NCBI RefSeq assembly: GCF_900637185.1
Contig: NZ_LR134352.1
Coordinates: forward strand, 1,798,001-1,862,000
DNA length: 64,000 bases
Direction: 5' to 3'
From: Nocardia asteroides
GTDB taxonomy: Bacteria > Actinomycetota > Actinomycetes > Mycobacteriales > Mycobacteriaceae
Position 1 is the stretch's first letter. Each line of letters begins with the position of its first letter. The notes under the pieces are model-generated. The model was not told the origin of the DNA, searched no databases, and saw nothing but the letters and a program-made list of their open reading frames with translations. Made by a program: the position numbers and the translations under genes. Below, piece after piece: positions 39,684 to 48,112 of this stretch.

Positions 39684-42260
39684 TCACCGCACCCCGGGTA
39701 CCGGGATCTCCACGCGCCGCATCGTCGCGAGATCACCGATCTCGGCCAGCGCGAAGCCGTTCGACATCAGCCCGCGCAGCACGCCGCGCCCGAGATCGAG
39801 CCGCAGGGTCTCCGGATCGAGCGGACCGTCGATCGTGTCGATCAGCCGCAGCGTCGCCACGTCGTACACCTGCGCCGAGTCCCCGAACGCCAGCAGCGCG
39901 TAGTTTCCGGCCATGGTCATCCGCCCGGCCGGGCCGTGCACGAACGCTTCGTCCACCAGCGACAGATCCGGATCCAGGACCCGCAGCACACCGTCCTGGC
40001 CGGCGACCAGAATCCGTCCCCCCGACGCGACCGCGATCCTGGTCTGCGTTCCGACCGGCAGCGCGTGTTCGTAAAATCGCGGTGCGCCCGGGGCGTCGAC
40101 CGTGACCGAACCGACCCGCCCCTGCTCCGTGGCGAACACGACCGTGTCCCCCGACGGCACGACATCGGCGTCGAGCACACGATCGGCATCGGTCCCTCCG
40201 TCGAGGGAGATCCGCCGGACCGACCGCGTCCCGACCTCGAACAGGGTGACCGCCTGCTCGTGGGCGAGGACGAGATGCTTGCCGTCCGCGCCTGCGCGCA
40301 GGTCGGTGAGGGTGGCGGGGTCGACCGGCAGTACCACCTCCGCCGCGCCGTCGGCCCGGATCGCGGTGATGCCGTCGCCGGTCAGCACATACGCCACACC
40401 GTCCAGTACCGACAACGTGCTCGAGAAAACCTGTGCCGAGCTCACCCGGCCGACCTCGGCGCCGGTCCCGGCGTCCACGATCGCGCCGTCCTGCCGGATC
40501 GCCAGGTCGCGGGCCAGCGGCAGCAGCGTCACCGCGTTCTCGACCGGCCAGGAACTGGTGTGCTCGTCACCGAGCAGATAGAGCCTTCCCACCCAGGTCA
40601 GGACCGCGAGCCGGGTGCCGCCGGGATCCGCCGCGAGCGTGTAGACATCCGAGCCGTCAGGGATCTGCGGGCGTGAGCCGGTGGGCCGGACACTATCGGG
40701 CTTCGCTCCGCCGATGTAGTTGCCGAGCACCGCCGACTCGTCGGGCTGACACACCGGCGCGGACTTGCCGTTGCTCCGCTCACCGATCTCGACCACCCCC
40801 TGCACCGAACTGAACGACTTGGCGCGGAAGCCCATGGTGTAGTGGATACCGGGTCCGCCGTAGAGGATTCCGAACAGGTTGTCACCGCACCGGGTGACGG
40901 CCGCGCCGAATCGGCCGCTGTGCGGATCGACGGTGGTGATGTCGAAGGACCCGTACTCGCTGAGACGGTCCTGATCGATGCGCAGCAGATGCGCCTTCCC
41001 GTCCAAGCCGACCATGTCGACCAGCCCGCGCGCGTGGTCGACGGTGATCGCCAGCGCGGGGGTCCCCTCGAAAACTCTGGGATCCTTCGGCGAGGCCGCG
41101 CTGAAACTGCTGCGGGTGATCCCGCCGATACCGTGCAACGACGTGCCGAACCACAGATCGGTCCCGTCCCCGGTCGCGACACTGATGACGTTGGGGGTGA
41201 TCAGCCGCGGTTCCTGCGAGGCGTCGCGGCTGATCAGCCACAGCACGTCATCGGCCACAAACGCGACGGTTCCGCCGTCCGCCGCGACGACAACCGTGCC
41301 GATGACGATCCCGGCGGCGGTGTCGCGCTTGGCCTGAATTCGGCCGGTTTCGCCGTCGAGCCAGTGGATCTCGGAATTGGTGTAGGCGACGAGGGTTCGG
41401 CCGCCCGGGGCCCAGGCGGCACCCTTGTACGGCTGTTTCTCGATGTCGACCACGCGCATCCGCGCATCACGGGCCCTCGCCTGGGCGAGTGCCTCGGCGG
41501 TCGCCTGCGAGGGTTGCAGCGCGTCCGCGCGGGTCGCGAGTTCCACCGCGCGCAGGGTGTTCGGCTCGGTAGACGACTCCGAAGCCAGATTCAGTGCCAT
41601 CGACTTGTCCGCGTTGTGCTCGGCGGCGTTCCGACCGATTTCGGCGAGAATCCACGCTCCGAGGCCCGCTACCGCGAAGACCGCGAGCACCGCGGTGACG
41701 AGAACCCCAGCCCGAACGAGGTTGCGCCGCACTGTCTGATCTCGTTCGACCACCTTCCTGGCGAACTCGGCGAGTTCACCGGGCACCGAGACCTGCTGCG
41801 GCTCGGTGAATTCCAGTACCTGTCGCGCGTCGTGCGCGTGCGACCGGTTCAGCCACCGTTCGGCCCAAGAGTGCCTGGTGTCCCGCTCGCTCGCCAGTGC
41901 GGCCTGCACGAGCCGGGTGTGCACCCGGATACTCGCCCGGTTCGCGCGCAGTTCCGGGGCGAAGGCGGTGTAGGTCGCCGCGTCGGCGGGGTCGACATGC
42001 ACGACCCATTTCCCCCGCTCGCGCAGGAAGTCGTATTCCTGCCTGCAGTAGCCGGACGCGTGCCACTGGGGTGTATCGATCACCAGGACCACATCGGCGC
42101 CGGCGAACTCGGCGGCGATTACCTCCCAATGCCGCTGTCCCGGAGGCAGATTGACAGACTCGTCCCGCCATACCGTCAGCCCGTCCGCCTCGACGGCGGC
42201 CTGCACCCGTTCGGCGAACGCGGTGTCCGCGTGCGCGTACGAGATCGCGACGTCAGCCAT
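39684..42260 (-). CDS. TIR domain - membrane helix - beta-propeller protein
   Basis: An 858-residue putative receptor. The TIR domain (about 1-130) has VAISYAHADTAFAERV, LTVWRDESVNLPPG and the SGYCRQEY block, with E75 at the position of the catalytic glutamate of TIR NADases. One transmembrane helix lies at about 195-215 with RRNLVR before it, so TIR should be inside and the rest outside. A helical linker (ESSTEPNTLRAVELATRADAL) leads into about 600 residues of WD40/propeller-like strands (WLDGETGRIQAK, LRVLDPDLSLVDEAF). Its start overlaps the previous gene's stop by 1 base (TGATG). It converges on the Suc_Fer gene with a 19-base gap. Confidence 0.82.
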   Translation of the reverse strand: MADVAISYAHADTAFAERVQAAVEADGLTVWRDESVNLPPGQRHWEVIAAEFAGADVVLVIDTPQWHASGYCRQEYDFLRERGKWVVHVDPADAATYTAFAPELRANRASIRVHTRLVQAALASERDTRHSWAERWLNRSHAHDARQVLEFTEPQQVSVPGELAEFARKVVERDQTVRRNLVRAGVLVTAVLAVFAVAGLGAWILAEIGRNAAEHNADKSMALNLASESSTEPNTLRAVELATRADALQPSQATAEALAQARARDARMRVVDIEKQPYKGAAWAPGGRTLVAYTNSEIHWLDGETGRIQAKRDTAAGIVIGTVVVAADGGTVAFVADDVLWLISRDASQEPRLITPNVISVATGDGTDLWFGTSLHGIGGITRSSFSAASPKDPRVFEGTPALAITVDHARGLVDMVGLDGKAHLLRIDQDRLSEYGSFDITTVDPHSGRFGAAVTRCGDNLFGILYGGPGIHYTMGFRAKSFSSVQGVVEIGERSNGKSAPVCQPDESAVLGNYIGGAKPDSVRPTGSRPQIPDGSDVYTLAADPGGTRLAVLTWVGRLYLLGDEHTSSWPVENAVTLLPLARDLAIRQDGAIVDAGTGAEVGRVSSAQVFSSTLSVLDGVAYVLTGDGITAIRADGAAEVVLPVDPATLTDLRAGADGKHLVLAHEQAVTLFEVGTRSVRRISLDGGTDADRVLDADVVPSGDTVVFATEQGRVGSVTVDAPGAPRFYEHALPVGTQTRIAVASGGRILVAGQDGVLRVLDPDLSLVDEAFVHGPAGRMTMAGNYALLAFGDSAQVYDVATLRLIDTIDGPLDPETLRLDLGRGVLRGLMSNGFALAEIGDLATMRRVEIPVPGVR

Positions 42261-45064
42261 CAGCGGCCTCCGCTCGGCACGGCGAACCGCCGCGTCTCGG
42301 CCTCGGTCAGGGCCCTGGGCGGTGCCGCCGCTCCGGGCCGGTCGACCACGATGGCTGTCCCGTCGGTCCGCACCGCGAGGATCCGGTCGTCCTCCGGGCT
42401 GAAGGCCACGTCGGTGATCATCCGTTCCGGCAGCCGGTTGGCGACCCGCTGCCGAGTGCCGGAATCCAGGTCGACGATCGACAATCCGGTGCGTCCGAGG
42501 ACCGCGACCCGGCGCTGGTCCGCCGACAGCCGGAGGGCGAAGGGCCGCAAACCGTCGCCGACCGCGCCGATCTCGGTGCTCGCCGTGCCGGTGATACGCA
42601 GGAGCGCACCCGCGGTGGTCACACACAGGTAGTCGGTGAGCGCGGGCAGTTCACAGGCCGCCAGCTCGGTCCCGGCCGGGAGCGTCAATCGCTGCTCGGT
42701 ACCCGTGGAATCACGGGTGTAGCCGTCCGCGGTCACGACCAGCGAGGCCGGGGCTCCCGCGAACAATCCCACCGGTTTGCGCTGCTCGCGATATTCGTGA
42801 TCGACCATCGAACCGCCCGCGGGCAGGGTCGCCACGACGGAGTCGTCGGCGACGAGTACAACGCTGCCGTCGTCGGCGACCGCGCCGACCCCCTCGCCGC
42901 CCCCGGCCGTGACCCGCGGCGGGGTCGCGGTGATCTTGGCCTGTCCAGGGCCGTCGAAGTAGTGCGACTGCGGCGAATGCCCGCTGATCCAGACGGCTTT
43001 GGAGCTGACAGCGGCCAGGAACCGCCCGTTGCGGGACAGCAGCAGCTCGCTCTCCAGACTACTGAAATAGCCGGGAACGCCGGCGCAGTCCGAGCAGCGC
43101 CCGGCCTCGCGTTGCCGCCTGCGCTGCGGTGGCTCGATCTCGGCGAGCGAGTCGGCGGCGAGCACGGTCGCGTACCCGGCGCGTCCCGCGAGCACGACGT
43201 CCTGCGGGGTGGCGAACCGGATCTGGTTGCGAGCGGACAGGCGCGGCTCGGTTTCCCGGGCGCTGACCTCGTTGATTCCGGCTTTGCTCGCCCTGCTCAG
43301 ATAGGAGCGCGCGCCGGCATCCTCGGCGATGTCCCACACCCGCAGGTACCGGTCGTTGCCGAGGGTGACGAGATGGGTGCCACCCGCCGTGGCCGGCCGC
43401 ACACTGCCCGCCAGATGGGCCCGCATCGTCGCCGATTCCAGCCATTCCGCGCGATGCTCGTCGCGGGCGAAGAAGGCGAAGACACCGTCGCGCTGTCCGC
43501 TCACGACGAGCTGGTCGGCGAGAAAGGCCACGCTGGACCCGAAGAACGAGCCCAGCTCGCTGACCTCGGGCGGGTCGGCGGCGAAGTCGACGGTGGTGGC
43601 CAGCGGGTTGGTGGCGGCGACCGCCAGCGTGCCGGAGTCGTTCACCGCGACCTCCCAGGCGTCCGCGACAGCGGCGGTCCGGTCGGGCAGTTCGCGGTGC
43701 AGGTCGACCCGGATCAGCGACTCCGCGGTGCCCGCGACGACGAAGCGTCCGTTCCGGCTGATACCGGCCTCGTCGACGACCTGTCCGGACGGCGCCGTCA
43801 GCACGATCTCGGCGCCACCGTCGAGCCCCATGCTCAGCAGCCGGTCACCCCGGCCGACGAGCAGCCGATCGTTGGTGAGCCAGCCGAACAGCTGGTCGTC
43901 GCCGGTCACCCAGCTGGACTTCGCCGGAGTGCCCGAGGCGGCGTCGAAGAGCCGGAGGGTGCCCGGTGCCGCTTCGGTGGTGGCGAGCCGGGACCCGTCG
44001 GGGCTCAGAAAGCCTTTCACCTGATGGCCTTTCGTGGTCTCGACCTCGATCCGGGCGGTCTCGGCGACACCGCCGTCGCCGTCGATTCGCTGCACGTGCA
44101 CCACCGGCTGGTCGGCCTCGCTGACCGCGAACCGTTCGACATCGCGTGCCCCCGTGATCGTTTGCGGCTGGTAGTCGATCGGGACGGAGGTGTGCGGCCA
44201 GGTCTTGGCGGCGGCGCCGGCGCGCGCCTCGTTCGCCAGATCGGTCTCGGCGAGGTCGTAAGCGGTGGCCGCCAGGATCGAAGGCAGATCGGGATCGGCG
44301 TCGATGAGCGAGATCGCCGCCCGGCTCAGCCGGTCGGCGTCGGCGCGATTCGCGGCCAGATCGGCCGCCAGCTGTGCGCGACGGGCCGAGAATGCCTGCG
44401 TCACCGCGATGATCAGGACGACCGCCAGCAGCAGCGCGGCGGTCGAGACGACACCGCTCCAGAGCCGCCTGCGCTTGGTGGCGGCAACCTCGCTGGTCCG
44501 CACGTAGTCGAGGACGACGCGGCGATGCGGTGAGGACAGCGCGGTGTCGCTGTGCGCGATTGTCAGGGCCGCGGCGATATCCGGTGCGCGCAGCAATCCA
44601 GCGCTCTCGTCGCGCCACTTGATCGCCTGATCGGCCAGGCGCTGCCAGCCGACGAGGATGCCACCGCCGTGCTGGACGGTCAGTTCGATCTGCCGTGCGG
44701 CCTCGGCGGGGCCGATCTTGCGCACCAGCGTCTGGCTGAGGTCCTCGAAAACCGGTGCCGCGCCGGGCAGGAACGACACCGGGACCACGTCCTGATAGCC
44801 CGCGGTGGCCGCGGTCAACCCGGCTTCGTCGTAGTGCTCGAGGAGCGCAGGGGTGATCAGTACCGCGATCACCGGTGCCGGTTCGGCGCCGGGACGCCCG
44901 GGTAGTACGCCGGTTTCCCGGATCGCGGCGAGTAGCGGTTCGATCTCGGCCGCGTCGGAATCGTCGAACAATAGGTCGAGCCGGCGGTCTTGCCCGGTCG
45001 ATAGTGAGTGCCGGTAACGGTTTTCGGTCCCGGTCATTCGTCGAATCCAGTCGAAGCGCGACAT
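42260..45064 (-). CDS. degenerate TIR-like domain - membrane helix - beta-propeller protein
   Basis: A 934-residue partner of the preceding type. The first 130 residues have TIR-like order (RRLDLLFDDSD, then VIAVLITPALLEHYDEAGL, DVVPVSFLPG), but the ISY motif and the SxxCxxE block are missing, so NADase activity is unlikely. A membrane helix at about 205-230 is preceded by KRRR (N-terminus inside). The linker DPDLPSILAATAYDLAETD precedes a long propeller-like region with RLFDAASGTPAK, YLRVWDIAEDAG and SIVDLDSGTRQR. CSDCAG is a lone CxxC. ATG 45064 has GGAAAG upstream. It lies 75 bases behind the TIR gene upstream of it. Confidence 0.78.
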   Translation of the reverse strand: MSRFDWIRRMTGTENRYRHSLSTGQDRRLDLLFDDSDAAEIEPLLAAIRETGVLPGRPGAEPAPVIAVLITPALLEHYDEAGLTAATAGYQDVVPVSFLPGAAPVFEDLSQTLVRKIGPAEAARQIELTVQHGGGILVGWQRLADQAIKWRDESAGLLRAPDIAAALTIAHSDTALSSPHRRVVLDYVRTSEVAATKRRRLWSGVVSTAALLLAVVLIIAVTQAFSARRAQLAADLAANRADADRLSRAAISLIDADPDLPSILAATAYDLAETDLANEARAGAAAKTWPHTSVPIDYQPQTITGARDVERFAVSEADQPVVHVQRIDGDGGVAETARIEVETTKGHQVKGFLSPDGSRLATTEAAPGTLRLFDAASGTPAKSSWVTGDDQLFGWLTNDRLLVGRGDRLLSMGLDGGAEIVLTAPSGQVVDEAGISRNGRFVVAGTAESLIRVDLHRELPDRTAAVADAWEVAVNDSGTLAVAATNPLATTVDFAADPPEVSELGSFFGSSVAFLADQLVVSGQRDGVFAFFARDEHRAEWLESATMRAHLAGSVRPATAGGTHLVTLGNDRYLRVWDIAEDAGARSYLSRASKAGINEVSARETEPRLSARNQIRFATPQDVVLAGRAGYATVLAADSLAEIEPPQRRRQREAGRCSDCAGVPGYFSSLESELLLSRNGRFLAAVSSKAVWISGHSPQSHYFDGPGQAKITATPPRVTAGGGEGVGAVADDGSVVLVADDSVVATLPAGGSMVDHEYREQRKPVGLFAGAPASLVVTADGYTRDSTGTEQRLTLPAGTELAACELPALTDYLCVTTAGALLRITGTASTEIGAVGDGLRPFALRLSADQRRVAVLGRTGLSIVDLDSGTRQRVANRLPERMITDVAFSPEDDRILAVRTDGTAIVVDRPGAAAPPRALTEAETRRFAVPSGGR

Positions 45065-45139
45065 CCACGGTCTTTCCAGGCGACCAACGGTGTGTACCGA
45101 GCATCGGTATTGCGGCACAACGATGCTCGGATTTCGAGA

Positions 45140-46369
45140 CTAGCCGGTGATCGCCGAGGCCGCGCCGGAAATGTGGACAGCCGGAAAACCGAAGTTCCGG
45201 TTGGACGACGGCGAATCCGTTGAACGAGCGACCGACAGGGCGATGAGTGTCACCACGATCGCCAGCACGACCGCCGCGACCACCCCGATCCAGGGATGTT
45301 GCCGCGCGTCCCGTCCAGGGAACATGGCCGGTGGCGGACGCAAGCCACCGAATCCACCGATCGGTCGATAGCGCTTGGCCGCGTCCAGTACCTGGGAATC
45401 GGTACCGCCGGAATATCTATCCGTGGTGAAAGTGAAAGAGCCGCCGTCTTTTCCCCCACCGCGCCTCGCTTCGACCTTGAGATCGCACATGATCAAATAC
45501 CCGGACGAATTGTCCCAGCGCGGCCAGCTGTCGGCCCGCGCGTACTCCTCGCGGAGTTGTTCGCCCGCCCGCCGGGCTACCAGGAACACGTTCTTTTTCG
45601 TGGCATGGGTGCCGATACGGTCGATTTCGCTCCAGGGAAAGCGATGAACAATACCGACTTTGCGAACTTCGATGCCGCCGACGTCGATGACCAGCCGATC
45701 GTTGCTGCTGCGGAAATAGAAATGCCCGGCGATCACCGATCCGCCGAACAATACCGAAAGCAGTTCGCGTAGTTCACCGTGGACCCGGAACGCGAACCAG
45801 ACGAACAGCGGGATGGCGATGCCGGCGATCATCAGATTCAGATAGGTGCTCGCGCTCTCACCGGTGTCGGGGAAGGTGACGCCGCTGCTGACCCGGCGAT
45901 CGGGTACCGATTGGGTGATGAGTCCGTCGATGACGCGCACCAGCCGGTCGGCATCATCGTCGTAGACCTCGGATCGTATTCGGGCCGCGTGCTTTTCGTG
46001 CAGCCCGCGAATGCTCGGTGGCAATTCCTGTGGCCGTGGCATCGCGGTGTCGTCCACCAGCAGCGGCAGGACGGTCTTGCCGAGGCGCAGCGCGGTCTCG
46101 ATCTCGGTGCGCACCGGGTCGTAAGGGGCGTGCAGTCGGTTCCGGTTGTGCGGGTTGAGCCACTCCGTGGCGATGACGACGACGACCACAGCCGACTCGG
46201 CGATCGCCTGGTCGATCGCCTGCTGGAAGCCGGCGCCGCCGTCGATCGAGTCGCGATCGAAGAACGCCAGGTCGTCCGGGAGATCCTTGTCGAAGGTCGC
46301 GCGTAGCCTGCTGACGAAATGCCGGGTGTCGTCCCTGCGGTAGCTGATGAAGATCCGATAGCGCTGCAT
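45140..46369 (-). CDS. TIR domain membrane protein with PH-like domain
   Basis: A 409-residue protein that starts the cluster. The TIR domain (about 1-145) has RIFISYRRDDTRHFVSRL, FFDRDSIDGGAGFQQAI, VVVVIATEW and VRTEIETAL, with E89 as candidate catalytic glutamate, then TVLPLLVDD. Two membrane segments follow at about 180-225 (YLNLMIAGIAIPLFVWFAF, LLSVLFGGSVIAGHFYF). A PH-like beta domain follows (VIDVGGIEVRKVGIVHRFPWSEI). A last helix near 365-385 (GVVAAVVLAIVVTLIALSVA) ends the protein. ATG 46369 has GGAGG about 12 bases upstream. It is probably the first gene of a three-gene transcript. Confidence 0.82.
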   Translation of the reverse strand: MQRYRIFISYRRDDTRHFVSRLRATFDKDLPDDLAFFDRDSIDGGAGFQQAIDQAIAESAVVVVVIATEWLNPHNRNRLHAPYDPVRTEIETALRLGKTVLPLLVDDTAMPRPQELPPSIRGLHEKHAARIRSEVYDDDADRLVRVIDGLITQSVPDRRVSSGVTFPDTGESASTYLNLMIAGIAIPLFVWFAFRVHGELRELLSVLFGGSVIAGHFYFRSSNDRLVIDVGGIEVRKVGIVHRFPWSEIDRIGTHATKKNVFLVARRAGEQLREEYARADSWPRWDNSSGYLIMCDLKVEARRGGGKDGGSFTFTTDRYSGGTDSQVLDAAKRYRPIGGFGGLRPPPAMFPGRDARQHPWIGVVAAVVLAIVVTLIALSVARSTDSPSSNRNFGFPAVHISGAASAITG

Positions 46370-46489
46370 ACCTCGGCTACCTCCAGGCACCCGATCCCAC
46401 GCGGTGGTCGGGTCGACGCACGAAACGGCCGAATCCATTATCCCCCAGGCACTACCACCTGTCAGTCGTAATGCCGCGGTTCGTCCGGC

Positions 46490-47458
46490 TCACCAGTGGG
46501 TGCCGGGGACCCAGCGGGCGGCGCGGCGCAGGGCGCTGCCGGTGGCCTTGCGGGCCGCGGACTTCGGCTTCGGATCCGGTTGGGGGACCAGGACTTCCGC
46601 GGTTTCGGCCACCTCGACCGCTTCGCCCTTGGCGGCGGGGGAGTCGGGGAGGGCGCGGTAGTAGCGGTGCAGGATGCGGTCGCGGAGTTTGGGGGTGAGC
46701 AGGGCGCCGTATTCGGCGAAGGTGCCGAGCGGGACGTCGATGCGCTTGGGGCGCTCGGTGAGCGCGCGCACGATGGTGGCCGCGGCCCACTCCGGTGACT
46801 CCGACGGGCCCTGGTCGCCGCTCGGGGCGATCATCGGGGTGCGCACCAGCGGCATGTGGATGGTGGTGAAAGTGACGCCGTCGGCGAGGGTTTCGACGGC
46901 GGCGACCTCGGTGAACTTGTCCAGCGCCGCCTTGCTGGCGAGATAGGCGGAAAAGCGCGGGGTGGCGACCTGTACGCCGGCGCTGGAGATGTTGACGATG
47001 TGGCCGAAGCCGCGCTCGCGCATCTGCGGCAGCAGCGCCAGCGTCATCCGCAGCGCGCCGAAGTAGTTGACCGCCATGGTGCGTTCGAAGTCGTGCATGC
47101 GGTCGGTGGACCGGTGGATGGCGCGCCGGATGGAGCGGCCCGCGTTGTTCACCAGCATGTCGACGTGGCCGTGTTGATCGAGGATCGCCTTCACCGTCGC
47201 GTCGACGGATTCGGCGTCGGTCACGTCGCACTGATATCCGTGCGCCCGGCCGCCCGCGTCGACGATCTCGGCGACCACGCCCGCCAGTTCGTCGCCGCGG
47301 CGGGCGAGGAGGAAGACGACCGCGCCCTTGTCGGCGACCGCCAGCGCGGCGGCGCGGCCGATCCCGGACGACGCGCCCGTGATCACGACATGACTGCCGG
47401 TCAGCTCGCGCCGCCGCCGACCGCGACGACCCTGTTCACCGGGAGAAACCTGTGCCAT
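46490..47458 (-). CDS. short-chain dehydrogenase/reductase
   Basis: A 322-residue classical SDR oxidoreductase, NAD(P)-dependent. TGASSGIGRAAAL binds the cofactor, then VNNAGRS and ISSAGVQ (active-site Ser), and YLASK gives the Tyr-x3-Lys pair. It has a basic N-terminal extension (GRRGRRRRELTG) and a C-terminal tail ending in a basic segment (SALRRAARWVPGTHW). The substrate is unknown. ATG 47458 has AAAGGAG upstream. It diverges from the SOS-controlled unit across a region with a palindrome and two LexA boxes. Confidence 0.9.
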   Translation of the reverse strand: MAQVSPGEQGRRGRRRRELTGSHVVITGASSGIGRAAALAVADKGAVVFLLARRGDELAGVVAEIVDAGGRAHGYQCDVTDAESVDATVKAILDQHGHVDMLVNNAGRSIRRAIHRSTDRMHDFERTMAVNYFGALRMTLALLPQMRERGFGHIVNISSAGVQVATPRFSAYLASKAALDKFTEVAAVETLADGVTFTTIHMPLVRTPMIAPSGDQGPSESPEWAAATIVRALTERPKRIDVPLGTFAEYGALLTPKLRDRILHRYYRALPDSPAAKGEAVEVAETAEVLVPQPDPKPKSAARKATGSALRRAARWVPGTHW

Positions 47459-47486
47459 CACTGCTCCTTTGCAGCTCGTTCCCTCG

Positions 47487-47506
47487 AACTTACTCCAAAG
47501 TAAGTT
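47487..47506. promoter_or_regulatory. palindromic operator upstream of the SDR gene
   Basis: AACTTACT-CCAA-AGTAAGTT, a perfect 8-base inverted repeat 29 bases before the SDR start. Its size and placing suit a TetR- or MarR-like repressor, which is not encoded next to it. Confidence 0.6.
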
Positions 47507-47530
47507 TCGGGACCAGACCCCGGGAAAAAC

Positions 47531-47546
47531 TCGAAAATATGTTCGA
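47531..47546. promoter_or_regulatory. LexA (SOS) box 1 of the 47.6-kb gene-dnaE2 unit
   Basis: TCGAAAATATGTTCGA, one mismatch to TCGAAC-N4-GTTCGA. It lies 45 bases before the ATG at 47591 and 33 bases (centre to centre) from box 2. Confidence 0.75.
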
Positions 47547-47563
47547 ACACCTCTCGCCAATGT

Positions 47564-47579
47564 TCGAACGTATGTGCGA
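47564..47579. promoter_or_regulatory. LexA (SOS) box 2 of the 47.6-kb gene-dnaE2 unit
   Basis: TCGAACGTATGTGCGA, one mismatch to the SOS consensus. GATACT at 47578-47583 looks like the -10 element, which would place transcription start at or next to the ATG at 47591 (leaderless). LexA bound here would block that promoter directly. Confidence 0.8.
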
Positions 47580-47590
47580 TACTGGGACCC

Positions 47591-48046
47591 ATGGCGGACG
47601 ATCGGATGGCGGATATCTATGCCGCGGTGCGGCTCGGCGGTGGCGACCCGGAGGCGGCGCGCACGGCGCTGACCAGGCTCTGGGACGAGATAGGGGAAGG
47701 CGGCGACCCGTTGCATCGCTGCGTGATCGCGCATCACCTGGCGGATGTGCAGGAGCTCGCGGAGGGCGCGCTGCTCTGGGATCAGCGGGCGCTGGCCGCG
47801 GTGTTCGGGCCGGGTGTCCCGCTCGACGAGGGGCTGCGCGGATTCCTGCCCTCGCTGTATCTGAATCTGGCCGACAGTCACCGCCGCGTCGGCGATTTCG
47901 ACATGGCGCGGATGCAGCTCGCCATCGCGCGCGGGCACCTGGACGTGCTCGCCAACGACGCCTACGGCGCGGTGATCCGCTCCGGTATGGGGCATGTGGA
48001 GTCCGCGCTGGAATCGCGGTCGGTGGAGCGGTTGCCCGTGAGTTGA
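47591..48046 (+). CDS. helical-repeat (TPR-like) protein, SOS-controlled with dnaE2
   Basis: A 151-residue soluble protein of unknown function with helix-turn-helix repeat spacing like TPRs: DPEAARTALTRLWDEIG, PLHRCVIAHHLADVQE, PSLYLNLADSHRRVGDFDMARMQLAIARGHLD. No catalytic motif or signal peptide is seen. ATG 47591 is likely leaderless. Tandem LexA boxes lie directly upstream, and dnaE2 follows after 66 bases on the same strand with no terminator seen, so it is probably induced by DNA damage together with dnaE2. Confidence 0.8.
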   Translation: MADDRMADIYAAVRLGGGDPEAARTALTRLWDEIGEGGDPLHRCVIAHHLADVQELAEGALLWDQRALAAVFGPGVPLDEGLRGFLPSLYLNLADSHRRVGDFDMARMQLAIARGHLDVLANDAYGAVIRSGMGHVESALESRSVERLPVS

Positions 48047-48112
48047 GGGGTCGGGCAAACGTGGTCGAGCGGGAGGTGGACGTGATGCGGGGGTCGTGAG
48101 AGGAGTGGGCCC

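Noticed and set aside
40842..42632. A 596-residue open frame antisense to the TIR-propeller genes
   Set aside because: No recognisable motif, and it covers two coupled genes with clear domains. It is a high-GC shadow frame.
39684..46369. Assigning the TIR cluster to Thoeris or CBASS
   Set aside because: No ThsA-like SIR2 or SLOG effector and no CD-NTase is nearby. All three proteins have membrane helices, and two have propellers, unlike those systems.
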